NCBI GenBank assembly: GCA_016793325.1 | Contig: JAEUKI010000038.1 | Location: forward strand, 1-32,720 | Direction: 5' to 3' | From: Myxococcales bacterium | Lineage (GTDB): Bacteria > Myxococcota_A > Polyangia > Polyangiales > Ga0077539 | Length of the DNA stretch: 32,720 nt | Part shown: in pieces, positions 16,819 to 24,840 of the stretch | Position numbering within the stretch: the stretch's first letter is position 1 | Layout of the letters: each line of letters begins with the position of its first letter | Notes under the pieces: generated by a model | Told to the model about the DNA's origin: nothing | Seen by the model: only the letters and a program-made list of their open reading frames with translations | Database searches by the model: none | Program-made: the position numbers and the translations under genes

Positions 16819-18126
16819 TCAACGCGCGTTGCGATTGCGCGACCCGCCGCGGGCGCTCGGCCAGCCCGACGGCGCTTCGCCCGGTGAATTTGCAGCGATC
16901 GCGACGAGCTCGTTCGTGTCCGTGATCACGTAGAGGTCGCCGAACGGCGAGAGCGCGGGCGCAGCGCGCGACACCCCATCAGCGATCACTCGCGACCACA
17001 CTGTGCTTCCTTCGTTCGTGGCAAGAACGGTGTTTCCGGTCGCGACGTAGATCGTCCCGCGGCTGTCGATGGTCGTCGTCGCGTCGTGGAGGAAGTCCTG
17101 CGCGCCCGAGGCGATCGGGATCGTGCGCACGGGTACTCCGCTGCTCGAATACGTGTGCAGCGTGCCGCGGCCGCTGCCGAGCTTGAGAAACACGTGCACG
17201 CCACCGTCGGGACCGACGACCGGAGCGCCCGACACGAAGCCGGTCTGCCCGGACGACGAGCTCGCGAGCGTGCGTCGCCAGAGCTCGCGTCCGGTGCGCA
17301 GCTCCTTCGCGGCCAGGATGTAGCTCCGTACGCCGAAGAGCATCACGTACATCACGCCGTTGTGGATCGCGGGGCCGACGACGTGACGGCGCGTTCCATC
17401 GATGATCTCGTCGGAGGGGCCGCTCCAGAGCGCGCGTCGGGACGCGATGTCGAACGCGCTGTCCCAACACGCGACGATCGATCCGTCGATCGCGCACTCC
17501 TCGCCGTTGCGAAACTCGCGCGCGAGCACCGTGCGCGCGCCGTCGAGCGACAGCTGTTGCAGCTCGAAGCGCGTCGACTCGCCGGACCACGCGATCGCGA
17601 TCGGCCCGCTCCCCGCAGGAATCCCCACGAACGACGAGAGCGTTCGTTCGAACGCGAGCGCGCCGCGCGCAGAGCCGTCGGGTAGGTATCGAAAGCCTCC
17701 GTGTCGTGTGTTCGCGCCGACGCTGTTCGTGAGCAGCACTTCACCGTTGTCGAGCACCCTCGCGTACGGTCGTTGCGCGACGTTGCGTTCGGCTGGGGAT
17801 CCCACCCATCCCGTCGCGCGCCATTGCACCTGACCGCACGGGTCGATCGCCGCGAGTCCGCGGCCGCCCTCGGGTTCGACCGTGGGCGAATAGATCGTCC
17901 CGTCCGGGGCGACCGCGGGGTGGCCGGTGATTCCAGGCACACGAAATCGAATCTCGCCGTTCGCGAGGGGCCGCGACAAGAGGCAACCCGGAGGGATCAC
18001 GACGACGTCGGGCGCAGAAATACCGCTGTCGGCGCGCACCAGCACTTCGAGCCCCGTGCGCGTCCCGCAGCTCGCGAGCGAGAGCGACGCGAGCGCGAAC
18101 CACGATCGAGCGACCACGAGCTTCAT
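16819..18126 (-). CDS. PQQ-like beta-propeller lipoprotein
   Basis: The 435-residue product starts with a lipoprotein signal (MKLVVARSWFALASLSLASC), with the LASC lipobox at Cys20, followed by GTRTGLEV. The mature part is a series of propeller blades with PQQ/outer-membrane-assembly style repeats: HPAVAPDGTIYSPT, GRGLAAIDPCGQVQW, AKELRTGRELWRRTL, APVVGPDGGVHVFLK, TTIDSRGTIYVATGN and ALSPFGDLYVITDTN. Each repeat ends in a D/G turn and an aromatic strand. It probably sits in the periplasm or on the outer membrane and mediates binding rather than catalysis. The ATG at 18126 is chosen because it opens the signal peptide; the frame is open upstream to 19506 but overlaps other genes. It lies 47 bp downstream of the His/Cys-dyad gene on the same strand. 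It resembles the lipoprotein at 21033 in general design only. Confidence 0.82.
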   Translation of the reverse strand: MKLVVARSWFALASLSLASCGTRTGLEVLVRADSGISAPDVVVIPPGCLLSRPLANGEIRFRVPGITGHPAVAPDGTIYSPTVEPEGGRGLAAIDPCGQVQWRATGWVGSPAERNVAQRPYARVLDNGEVLLTNSVGANTRHGGFRYLPDGSARGALAFERTLSSFVGIPAGSGPIAIAWSGESTRFELQQLSLDGARTVLAREFRNGEECAIDGSIVACWDSAFDIASRRALWSGPSDEIIDGTRRHVVGPAIHNGVMYVMLFGVRSYILAAKELRTGRELWRRTLASSSSGQTGFVSGAPVVGPDGGVHVFLKLGSGRGTLHTYSSSGVPVRTIPIASGAQDFLHDATTTIDSRGTIYVATGNTVLATNEGSTVWSRVIADGVSRAAPALSPFGDLYVITDTNELVAIAANSPGEAPSGWPSARGGSRNRNAR

Positions 18127-18173
18127 CGCGCGCGATGGTGCCACTGTGCGTCGCGGGCACAAACGACCGCTCG

Positions 18174-18803
18174 CTACCAGCCGCGCGGAATCGTCCCCTG
18201 CAAGCACTGGATCGTGTTGGGGAGCCACGGTCGTGATCCGGTGGCGCGCACGGGATGGGACGGTGTTCCCTCGGCGAGCCCTTCGCTCGCGGACCACGAG
18301 GGAGCCTCGCCGGGCGCGATCGAGTGGAGGCCGCTCTGCCAGAAGCCGATCACGCGCGTGTGGCTCGCCACGCGGCAGCGAAAAAAGTCGCTGAATCGCC
18401 GGGCAAAATCGTGGCCTGTGTCCGCGCCGAAGAGCTCGCACGACCGAAACCACACGAGCGACTCGGGCCCGCGCATCCTTTGTGCGACCGCGCGCAGGGC
18501 GTCGTAGTGGCGATCGTCGCGCGCCGTCGCGCCCGCGGTGAGCGCGTCGTCGTCGATGAACACCTGGCCCCACTTCGCGTGGCCCCAGTACTGGATCTCG
18601 TCGATCGGCTCGTTCGGCCGCACGCGCGCGAGCCACGCGAGGGCCTCGGCCCACGACGTCGCCGCGCGGATCGCGTCGACGCGTCGAAGCATGGGCCCGT
18701 AGAGCGCCGAGCCCGCGTGCCAGAATTTCGAGAGGCCGGGCTTTCCGCGAGCCCGCAGGCACGTCGGATCGAAGAGCAACACGCGCACGGTGCCCGCAGT
18801 CAT
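18174..18803 (-). CDS. Putative DUF4347-like (caspase-fold) protein
   Basis: This 209-residue protein lacks a signal peptide. The ATG at 18803 is preceded by GGAG about 5 bases upstream. The central part shows IQYWGHAKWGQVFIDDDALT (His75, then Gly79). About 40 residues later comes a hydrophobic strand ending in a Cys, LVWFRSCELFG (Cys122), then ADTGHDFARRFS and VASHTRVIGFWQSG. His-x(3)-Gly followed by strand-Cys and a Gly/Phe/Arg helix is the layout of DUF4347 and related clan CD cysteine peptidases, where His and Cys form the dyad. I infer a caspase-like fold; this is not a confident family match. The N-terminal 60 residues include LLFDPTCLRARGKPG. It is divergent (54 bp) from the small gene at 18858. 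A peptidase substrate is unknown, and the protein could also be an inactive relative. Confidence 0.6.
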   Translation of the reverse strand: MTAGTVRVLLFDPTCLRARGKPGLSKFWHAGSALYGPMLRRVDAIRAATSWAEALAWLARVRPNEPIDEIQYWGHAKWGQVFIDDDALTAGATARDDRHYDALRAVAQRMRGPESLVWFRSCELFGADTGHDFARRFSDFFRCRVASHTRVIGFWQSGLHSIAPGEAPSWSASEGLAEGTPSHPVRATGSRPWLPNTIQCLQGTIPRGW

Positions 18804-18845
18804 AGCGGCTCCGTCGGCGCTTGGCGACCCGCGAGCGATCGCGGC

Positions 18846-18851
18846 TACACT
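18846..18851 (+). promoter_or_regulatory. Putative -10 box (leaderless) of the 121-residue protein gene
   Basis: TACACT ends 6 nt before the ATG at 18858, with TTGGCG about 19 nt further upstream as a possible -35. No Shine-Dalgarno sequence is present, so the transcript may start at the ATG. Confidence 0.4.
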
Positions 18852-18857
18852 CGTCGC

Positions 18858-19223
18858 ATGCCAGTCGGAGCAGCGATTTCACTGACCGTGTACGGCTCGG
18901 CGTCGCGCTCGGGTCCGCGCGCGTCGCTCGATGTGGATCCCGCGGAGACGCTCGGCGCGGTCTTTCGTCGCGTCGCAGCCGCGCTCGAAATCGAGGTCGA
19001 AGCCGCGTACACGATGAAGACGCCGTACACGATCTCGACCGAAGACGGGGCTTGGTACACCGACGGACCCGATCGTTGGAGCACGACCTTCGGACAGATC
19101 GCCCACGCCGCGAACAAGTCCAACACGGGAACGGCGCTCGAGCTGTTCGTCTACCCCCTGCGCGTGTGCATGCACGGCTCGCCCGGGATCCTCGGGCGCG
19201 GGCACTTGTGCGGATGGTGCTGA
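18858..19223 (+). CDS. Small protein with possible beta-grasp N-terminus and Cys/His tail
   Basis: The 121-residue protein is not recognised as a named family. Residues 1-50 (AISLTVYG, RASLDVDPAETLGAVFRRVAAAL, EIEVEAAY) read as strand, strand, helix, strand, the opening of a ubiquitin-like beta-grasp fold. An acidic/aromatic middle follows (DGAWYTDGPDRW). The end has CMHGSPGILGRGHLCGWC, with Cys104, His106, His116, Cys118 and Cys121. The CxH...HxCxxC arrangement could bind zinc. It is divergent from the putative caspase-fold gene, whose promoter shares the 54-bp gap. The next gene (19269) follows after 45 bp and may be co-transcribed. The fold assignment is inference only. Confidence 0.6.
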   Translation: MPVGAAISLTVYGSASRSGPRASLDVDPAETLGAVFRRVAAALEIEVEAAYTMKTPYTISTEDGAWYTDGPDRWSTTFGQIAHAANKSNTGTALELFVYPLRVCMHGSPGILGRGHLCGWC

Positions 19224-19268
19224 TCGACAACGAGGCGCCGGTCGAGGGATCCTCGGTGTGAACACTTG

Positions 19269-20354
19269 ATGATCGGCGACAACCACGAGCTCGTTCCGTG
19301 GGCGATTCGCGAGCTGGTCTCGCGGCGCGTGCTCGTGCAGCGAACGAGCAGCGAGCGGTATCGCGCCGACGGAGTGGTCCGCGGCACGTCGCTGCGCGTC
19401 GAAGCGGTCGACTCCGCGATGCAATGGTTCGAGGCTCGCGTGGTTCGGCGCGCGCCGTCGGACATCGCCCTCGACGTGGGAATCGGCAGCTTTTTTCGGA
19501 GCGCAATGCAGTTTTCGCTGGGCGATCGAGCCCTCGACGAGGACCTCTGCCGAGGCTGCGCTCCCGGCTGCGAGGCGCAGGCCGCGAGGCTGTTCGACGG
19601 CGCGCCGCTGCGAAGGGCGCTCGTCGCGCTCGCGTTCTGTCGAGACTTCGTGATCGCGGACGACGTCGTGATCGCTCGGTTCTCGGCCGATCGGGCGACG
19701 TCCGACGCGTTGGTCGTCGTGTTCGAATCGCTCGTGGCGGTCGCGAACGAGCTCGACGCGCGAAGCCCCTCGCTCGGACCGCCTGCCTCGCTCGTGGCGA
19801 ACGACGTCGCTGAATCGCTCGCTCGCGCCGCAGCGCAGCGCGGGTTGTCCGTGCGCGAACATCCGTTCGAAATCGTGGGAACCGGCGAGCATTGCTCGGT
19901 GCGAATTCGATTCGTGACGCACGTCGAGACCCGTCGCGAGGGCGACCCTCTGTGGGGGAGCACGGGCGTCGGCGGCTTCGACGCGGAGCTGACCTTCGAC
20001 GAGCCGCTCGTCGGGTCGCTCTCGCTTCGGCCTGCCCGGTGGAAGGATCGGCTCCTCGCGCGCTTCGGGCTCGCGACGCTCCGCACGAGCAACCTCGAGT
20101 TCAACAAGGCATGGAGGCTCGAGTGTGACGATCGAAGCGCGGTCAGCCTCGCGCGCGCGCACTTCACCGACGAGGCCGTGCGATCGATCGAGGCCTTGCG
20201 CTCGCTCGGGATCGAGCTGTGGTTAGGCAGTCTCGGCGCGTCCGCGCGCGGGCCCGTGCTGAGCAACGGAAAGGACGCCGAGCGCGTCGTGAACGCGCTG
20301 ACCGACCTGCGTTCGACCATGCGCTTGACGCACAACAAGGGCGCTTATCGCTGA
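19269..20354 (+). CDS. Hypothetical protein with two related halves
   Basis: The 361-residue cytoplasmic-looking protein has no signal or membrane segment. I do not recognise it. It seems to consist of two similar halves. The first has LRVEAVDSAMQWFEARVVRR, FRSAMQFSLGDRALDEDLC and DDVVIARFSADRATSDALVVVFESLVAVANEL. The second has VRIRFVTHVETRREGDPLWG, LSLRPARWKDRLLARFG and DDRSAVSLARAHFTDEAVRSIEALRSLGIEL. A CRGCAPGC motif (first half) could bind metal. The ATG at 19269 is used; a TTG at 19266 directly before it is also possible. It is spaced 45 bp after the 121-residue gene, on the same strand. Similar two-half proteins of unknown function are common in large myxobacterial genomes. Confidence 0.7.
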   Translation: MIGDNHELVPWAIRELVSRRVLVQRTSSERYRADGVVRGTSLRVEAVDSAMQWFEARVVRRAPSDIALDVGIGSFFRSAMQFSLGDRALDEDLCRGCAPGCEAQAARLFDGAPLRRALVALAFCRDFVIADDVVIARFSADRATSDALVVVFESLVAVANELDARSPSLGPPASLVANDVAESLARAAAQRGLSVREHPFEIVGTGEHCSVRIRFVTHVETRREGDPLWGSTGVGGFDAELTFDEPLVGSLSLRPARWKDRLLARFGLATLRTSNLEFNKAWRLECDDRSAVSLARAHFTDEAVRSIEALRSLGIELWLGSLGASARGPVLSNGKDAERVVNALTDLRSTMRLTHNKGAYR

Positions 20355-20447
20355 GCGATCTCGGGTGCGATTCGTCAACTGCGCGCTCGCGCTGCGAGCC
20401 TCGATCGATCGCTTGTCGTCGACCCTGCGGCGGGCTACCGCTCGCGC

Positions 20448-20975
20448 ATGAAGAGACCATTCGGAGCGGTGTTTCTCGCGTCGAGCTTGGACGGGTTCAT
20501 CGCGCGGACAGACGGCGCGATCGACTGGCTCGCGAGCGTCGAGCGCGCGGGCGAGGACTCCGGGGCGGCGGCGTTCTACGGCTCGGTCGACACGATCGTG
20601 ATGGGGCGAAAGACGTACGACATCGCGTCGAGCTTCGATCCGTGGCCGTACGCGAAGATGCGCTGCGTCGTCGTGACGAGCGACACGACGCGCGCGTCGC
20701 GGCACGGAGAGACGTTCTACCGCGGAGATCTCGCGGCGTTGTTCGATCGCCTCGCGCGCGAGGGCTCCGAGCGCGTTTACATCGACGGAGGAACGATCGT
20801 CGCCCAAGCGCTCGCCGCCGGGCTCGTCGACGAGATCACAGTGTCGGTCATCCCGATGCTGCTCGGCGAAGGCGTCGCGCTCTCGCCCAACATCGGCAAG
20901 GACGTTCACCTCGTGCTCGTCGGTCACGAGGCGTACGAGAGCGGGCTCGTGCAGCTTCGGTATCGCGTGCGTTGA
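20448..20975 (+). CDS. Dihydrofolate reductase-family protein (RibD C-terminal type)
   Basis: The 175-residue protein matches the DHFR/RibD C-terminal reductase family over its full length. It begins FGAVFLASSLDGFIARTDGAIDW (short stretches recognisable as the NADPH-binding strand and the SLDGFIA motif). It continues with TIVMGRKTYDI (strand and GR.TY motif), CVVVTSDTTRA, VYIDGGTIVAQALAAGLVDEI and VIPMLLGEGVALS. These proteins bind NADPH; many from this subfamily have no proven substrate, so bona fide dihydrofolate reduction is not implied. The ATG at 20448 is the natural start. A TACCGC box lies 6 nt before it and no Shine-Dalgarno is seen. It stands 93 bp after the preceding gene; co-transcription is uncertain. 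Confidence 0.88.
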   Translation: MKRPFGAVFLASSLDGFIARTDGAIDWLASVERAGEDSGAAAFYGSVDTIVMGRKTYDIASSFDPWPYAKMRCVVVTSDTTRASRHGETFYRGDLAALFDRLAREGSERVYIDGGTIVAQALAAGLVDEITVSVIPMLLGEGVALSPNIGKDVHLVLVGHEAYESGLVQLRYRVR

Positions 20976-21032
20976 CCGGGGACGCTCGGATCTCTCACCG
21001 CCCTCACGGGTCGTGGCTTCGCGCTTCCGGTG

Positions 21033-22919
21033 ATGTATCCCAACGCCGTGGTGCGTCGCGCCGTCGCTGCTCTTTTCGTCTGTGCGTCGTGCCATCGCCC
21101 GAGCGCTCCGACGCTCGACGCGCGTCCGCTCGGGCGCCCGCTGCGGGACGCGTCCGTCGCGACCGACGCGCACACACAATCAACTGACGCGATCACGTCC
21201 AGCGAAGCGCTCCCTGACGACGACCGGCCGTCGATCACTGCGTGCGGAGCGCTCGTCTCGCGAGGCATCGGCCCGCGCGGCTCGCGTTCGACGCTGTATC
21301 ACTGGGGCCTGCGCTTCGTGGGCGAGTGGGAGCCGGCGCTCTGGCTCGGGCCGCAGCCGCCGTGGCCCGGCGCGGGCGAGGGCGTCGCGCGCGCAGACCT
21401 CCAGCCGCGCGACGGGGAGTCTCCTCGCGTGTGCGTGACGGGGCGGTTCTATCGGCAGTTTCCGCTCGCGCCGGGCGATCCTCCGCACGCCTCGCGCTTC
21501 TCGGGAAAGTGGCTCTTCGCGACGTCGATCACGCGCGAGACGACGATCCGCAGCGCGCGCCCGACGCTGACGCCGCAGGGCTGGCAAACGCGCTGGGAGA
21601 TCGAGGCGAACTTCGTCGCGCAGCTCGAAGATCGCGTGCTCGCGCGCAGCGATCGAACGTCGGATGACGTCACGTTTGCGCTCTACGATTCGCGCACGGG
21701 CGAAGAGGTTCGCGCGATCCCGTGGCTGTCGAACGCGCTCCCGCACGGGCAGCGAACGTATTCGCATCGGTTCACGTTTGCACCGCCGTTCGTGTCGGTG
21801 CTGCAGGGCGAACCAGCGACGCGGACGGCGGTGTTCGAGCTCGAGACGGGCGTCGAGCGATGGAGCGTTCGCGCGCCGGACACGCTTCGACTCGCGTCGC
21901 TCGCGGGAGGCACTGTCGTGGCGTACGTCGCGACGAGGGACGCACGCGGGCGCGCGGTGCTCCGCTGCGCCAACGCCGCGTCGGGGGCCGCGCGATGGAC
22001 CGCCGCTTCGCGTGAGCGGTCGCTCTCGGTGGTCTCGACGAGCCCCACGGCGGTGCTCTCGTTCGAGTCGCCGTCGACCGCCTCCGATCGCGAGGGAACG
22101 CTCGTCTGGCGCGACGCGCTCACGGGCCGCGTGCGCTGGAGCACGGCGTTTCGCGAGCGATCGTACGAGCCCATCCTCGTCGCGTGGTCCGGCGCGCTCG
22201 CGTGGATCGCGCAGGGACAACGGGTGATCGTCGCGTCGGAGTCGGGCGTGCGTCAGCAGTGGGACGCTGGCCAACGCGTCACGGACCTTCGCGTCGCGGA
22301 CACGACCGCGGTCGTCAGGACGTTCGATCATCGCGCGGTCGCGTTCGCCGAGGGATCCCCGCGGCCTCGTTGGGAGCACGCGATCGACGCGCGCTGCGTG
22401 CACGGCGGCGGGCAGACGGTGTTTGCCGTGATCGCCGACGCGGTCTGGCGCGAGCTCGAGCCGAACACGGGCGAGACGCTCTACGAGCGCGGGGGTGGGC
22501 AGTGCCACTGGCAGTTCGACGTGATGCCCGTCGAAGGTGAGCCGCACTCGACGCTTGTCACGAGGCCGTCGAAGATCGAGCGCCGGGATCGAACGAACGC
22601 CCTCGTCGAGCGGCGTCCGCTGCACATCACCGGACAAGTGACGCTCGATGGGCGCGCGCTGCCGGGCGTGACGGTGCGGCTCGGCGCGCTCGAGGCGCGA
22701 ACCGATGAGCGAGGGCGCTTCGCGTTCGAGCTGCGTACCGAGGGGGAGTTCTCGATCGCGGTCGGCGAGTCGCTCGATCGATGGGCTCCCGGCCGTTGCG
22801 TGCAACAACGGTCGAACGCCGATCGCATCGTCCACGAGCGCGAGGGCGGGACGCGCGAGATTGCGCTGCGCTTCGAGACGGTCGAGCCCAACCCGATGAC
22901 GCGCTGCGCGCAGATGTAG
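21033..22919 (+). CDS. Propeller lipoprotein with C-terminal carboxypeptidase-regulatory-like domain
   Basis: The 628-residue protein starts with MYPNAVVRRAVAALFVCASC, a lipobox with Cys20 as the likely lipidation site; a GTG at 21030 directly precedes the ATG. An Asp/Ala linker leads to a long beta-propeller region (about 60-525). Its PQQ-type blades include AVFELETGVERWSVRAPD, CANAASGAARWTAASRE, LVWRDALTGRVRWSTAF and VWRELEPNTGETLYERGG. Blades end in the RW/L pattern with T/S-G turns. Residues about 530-620 form a carboxypeptidase-regulatory-like beta sandwich (GQVTLDGRALPGVTVRLG, DERGRFAFEL). The overall role is probably extracytoplasmic binding. The neighbours give no pathway. The product differs from the other propeller lipoproteins by this extra C-terminal domain. 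Confidence 0.8.
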   Translation: MYPNAVVRRAVAALFVCASCHRPSAPTLDARPLGRPLRDASVATDAHTQSTDAITSSEALPDDDRPSITACGALVSRGIGPRGSRSTLYHWGLRFVGEWEPALWLGPQPPWPGAGEGVARADLQPRDGESPRVCVTGRFYRQFPLAPGDPPHASRFSGKWLFATSITRETTIRSARPTLTPQGWQTRWEIEANFVAQLEDRVLARSDRTSDDVTFALYDSRTGEEVRAIPWLSNALPHGQRTYSHRFTFAPPFVSVLQGEPATRTAVFELETGVERWSVRAPDTLRLASLAGGTVVAYVATRDARGRAVLRCANAASGAARWTAASRERSLSVVSTSPTAVLSFESPSTASDREGTLVWRDALTGRVRWSTAFRERSYEPILVAWSGALAWIAQGQRVIVASESGVRQQWDAGQRVTDLRVADTTAVVRTFDHRAVAFAEGSPRPRWEHAIDARCVHGGGQTVFAVIADAVWRELEPNTGETLYERGGGQCHWQFDVMPVEGEPHSTLVTRPSKIERRDRTNALVERRPLHITGQVTLDGRALPGVTVRLGALEARTDERGRFAFELRTEGEFSIAVGESLDRWAPGRCVQQRSNADRIVHEREGGTREIALRFETVEPNPMTRCAQM

Positions 22920-22977
22920 GCCGCGCGGTCCTTGCTTCGAATCGACGGCGCCGTGGAGCGGTCGAGCGCGCGTCGCG

Positions 22978-22983
22978 TACACT
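22978..22983 (+). promoter_or_regulatory. Putative -10 box of ankyrin-like gene
   Basis: TACACT lies 9 nt before the GTG at 22993, the same box sequence as at 18846. If the internal ATG at 23014 is used instead, the leader would be about 23 nt. Confidence 0.35.
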
Positions 22984-22992
22984 CGAGGGCGC

Positions 22993-23349
22993 GTGGCGCT
23001 TCGCATCGACGGAATGAGCATCCATCGCGCGTGTTGGGTCGGGCGCGACGACATCGTGCGGACGCTTCTACGTACGGGGCTCGACCCCAACGTGCTCTCG
23101 GACGAGGACGAGCGGAGCGTCGGGCGCTGGGACTTCTGGCCGGGCGGTCCCGAGCGGCCGCTGTTCTACCTCGTGAACGTTGGCGTCTACCGCGACGCGC
23201 AGCTGAACATCGCGCGGTTGTTGCTCGCGCACGGCGCGTACGTGATCGAAGAGGACCTCGGAGACTTCGACGCCGAGCGCTCGGCCGCGACGAACGATCG
23301 CAGCGCCGAGGTCCGCGCGTTGCTCGCGGCGCGGGTTGTTCGGCCGTGA
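22993..23349 (+). CDS. Small ankyrin-repeat-like protein
   Basis: The 118-residue protein reads as a short ankyrin array. One repeat is SIHRACWVGRDDIVRTLLRTGLDPNV. A more degenerate second repeat is PLFYLVNVGVYRDAQLNIARLLLAHGA. The LLL.HGA and helix-turn-helix spacing are typical. No signal peptide is present, so it is likely cytoplasmic and acts in protein binding. Two starts are possible: GTG at 22993, adjacent to a TACACT box, and ATG at 23014 (MSIHRACW), which begins right at the repeat. The preceding lipoprotein gene ends 73 bp upstream. Bacterial ankyrin proteins often act as immunity or adaptor proteins, but nothing here shows a partner. Confidence 0.7.
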   Translation: MALRIDGMSIHRACWVGRDDIVRTLLRTGLDPNVLSDEDERSVGRWDFWPGGPERPLFYLVNVGVYRDAQLNIARLLLAHGAYVIEEDLGDFDAERSAATNDRSAEVRALLAARVVRP

Positions 23350-23463
23350 CGTTCGGCGGAGAGCGCCGACAACTTTCGGCGCTCGCGATCCATGCTACGG
23401 TGCTGCGTCGCGTAGCGGGGTTTTGCTCGTGGTGCGGCGGAAGCAAGCGCGAGGGTATTTGCA

Positions 23464-23937
23464 ATGGGTTTCGATCCGAACGGTGGGCAGGGAAACCAAG
23501 GCGGAGGGTGGCCACCGGCGCCACCGAACGGTCCCTACGGACCCCCACAGCAACAACACGGCATGGGGCCGTACGCTCAGCCGCAGCAAGCGTATCCGCA
23601 GCAGCCGTACCAACAGCCGTATCCGCAGCCGATGCCGTACGCGCAGCCGCAGTGGGGCGCTCCGCCGGCGGTGGGCGTGATCGTTCCGCATCCGGGTGTG
23701 GCGATGGGGATGGTGGCCTACCCGTATCCGCCGAAGTTGAAGGGCACGGCGCTGCTGCTCGCGCTGCTGCCGGCGTTCTTCGGGTTCTTCGGGTTTCACA
23801 GCTTCTATGCTGGCAAGCCGATGATCGGCATCATGCAGTTCCTTACGCTGGGCGGCTGCGGGATCTGGCAGCTCGTCGACATCATCTCGATCGCGTCGGG
23901 CACCTACCGCGACGCCAACGGTCAGCCGATCGTGTGA
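23464..23937 (+). CDS. TM2-domain membrane protein
   Basis: The 157-residue protein has GAGGG eight bases before its ATG. The first 90 residues are a Gln/Pro/Tyr/Gly-rich low-complexity tail with YPQQPYQQPYPQP-type repeats. The TM2 domain follows (about 92-145): a lysine-containing start (PPKLKGTALLLALLPAFFG), FFGFHSFYAGKP between the helices, then IGIMQFLTLGGCGIWQLVDIISIASG. The conserved G.H.FY.G...GI.Q..T.GG.GIW...D pattern is intact. TM2 proteins are small, two-helix membrane proteins of unsettled function. A TACGGT box at about 23396 is a possible promoter element. The gene is 114 bp after the ankyrin-like gene. Confidence 0.9.
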   Translation: MGFDPNGGQGNQGGGWPPAPPNGPYGPPQQQHGMGPYAQPQQAYPQQPYQQPYPQPMPYAQPQWGAPPAVGVIVPHPGVAMGMVAYPYPPKLKGTALLLALLPAFFGFFGFHSFYAGKPMIGIMQFLTLGGCGIWQLVDIISIASGTYRDANGQPIV

Positions 23938-23993
23938 GGGGGGGCGTTCGCGGGCAACGGCGCGCGTGCCTCGGTGCGTGCGTTCGAGCGCGC

Positions 23994-24104
23994 TCAGGGA
24001 CACACGCAGGTCGAGCGGCAGCGGTAGCCGTTGAGTCGGAGCTCGCCGTTCGCGAACGCGCATGCAGCGACGGATCCAGCGAGCAGCGAACGCAGCGAAG
24101 CGCG
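23994..24104 (-). pseudogene. Possible remnant of a small Cys-rich lipoprotein
   Basis: In the 260-bp gap before 24198 the minus strand has a 36-codon open stretch bounded by stops, reading LLAGSVAACAFANGELRLNG then YRCRSTCVCP and a stop. It has a lipobox-like SVAAC and a CxxxCxC tail like that of lipoproteins here, but no ATG or GTG start. It may be the end of a decayed or frameshifted gene, or chance. Confidence 0.2.
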
Positions 24105-24197
24105 TCAGAGGGCTCGACCGTCACGCGAACGCCCGCCGAGCGAGCGCGGTCTCGAAGCGAAACCGCGAACGAGGCAAATGCTATTGTCTCGCGCGCC

Positions 24198-24818
24198 ATG
24201 CGGGGACACACACGACGAGCGCTCGGAGCGACGACCCTCTTCACGCTCGCGACGGTGTCGGGCCTCGTCGCGTGCTCGCGAACCGCGCACGCACAGACGC
24301 GCGCCGAGCCAGCGCGGCTGTCGACGCTCGCTCCGCGCCGCGCTCCGAGCTTTCGCGTCGGCGCTGGAATGCACGGCGGATACTCCCGCATGGGCGTCGG
24401 TGCTGCGGCGGCGTGGCTGCTCGCGGGGTACGTTCACGCGGGGGTGCAGCTGAGCGACCTGTTCGCGCTCGACGCGCAGCTCTCGGGCGGATGGATCGCG
24501 CTCGCATACTACGTGCGCACCCACGTGTACGCGGACTTCACGTTCGCCTCACGGGTCGCGCTCGCGATCGGACCGATGTGGGGACAGGGCGCGCTCGGCG
24601 AAGGGAGCGGCTCGATGGCCGGCGCGAGCGCGAAGCTCACGGTGTTCGCTGTGTCCGAGCGGCTCGAGAGCGGCGTGCGATTCGGGCTCGCGATCAGCGT
24701 CGAAGCGGACGTCGGCGTGTCGCTGAGCGAGGGGTGCTATTGCGCGCCGCCGTTTGTTCCGCGCGGGGGCAACGCTGCGTGGGGCGTGTACGCAGGGCTG
24801 GGATTCATGCGGTTCTAG
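24198..24818 (+). CDS. Exported outer-membrane-like protein
   Basis: The 206-residue protein has an export signal (MRGHTRRALGATTLFTLATV, then a Cys in LVACS). Cleavage may be at the lipobox-like LVAC or after AHA. The mature part alternates short amphipathic strands, FRVGAGMHGGYSRMGVGAA, AGYVHAGVQLSDLFALDAQLSGG, HVYADFTFASRVALAIGP and GVRFGLAISVEADVGVS. It ends in GFMRF, a terminal aromatic typical of outer membrane barrels. This suggests a small beta-barrel of about 8 strands, though no family is recognised. A CYCAPPF motif lies near the end. The ATG at 24198 opens the signal; a TATTGT box lies 10 nt upstream. It is convergent with the propeller paralogue at 25184, with an inverted repeat between them. 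Confidence 0.7.
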   Translation: MRGHTRRALGATTLFTLATVSGLVACSRTAHAQTRAEPARLSTLAPRRAPSFRVGAGMHGGYSRMGVGAAAAWLLAGYVHAGVQLSDLFALDAQLSGGWIALAYYVRTHVYADFTFASRVALAIGPMWGQGALGEGSGSMAGASAKLTVFAVSERLESGVRFGLAISVEADVGVSLSEGCYCAPPFVPRGGNAAWGVYAGLGFMRF

Positions 24819-24840
24819 CGGACGGCGTGGGGGGGACGGA

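Noticed and set aside
16884..16895. GTGAATTTGCAG, identical to the core of the dispersed motif
   Set aside because: It lies within the coding end of the PQQ propeller lipoprotein, encodes ordinary residues, has no inverted repeat around it and lacks the TGTY part.
16182..16925. Plus-strand open frame opposite the MFS transporter
   Set aside because: It is highly charged and low-complexity with no homology features, while the minus strand has a 12-helix transporter.
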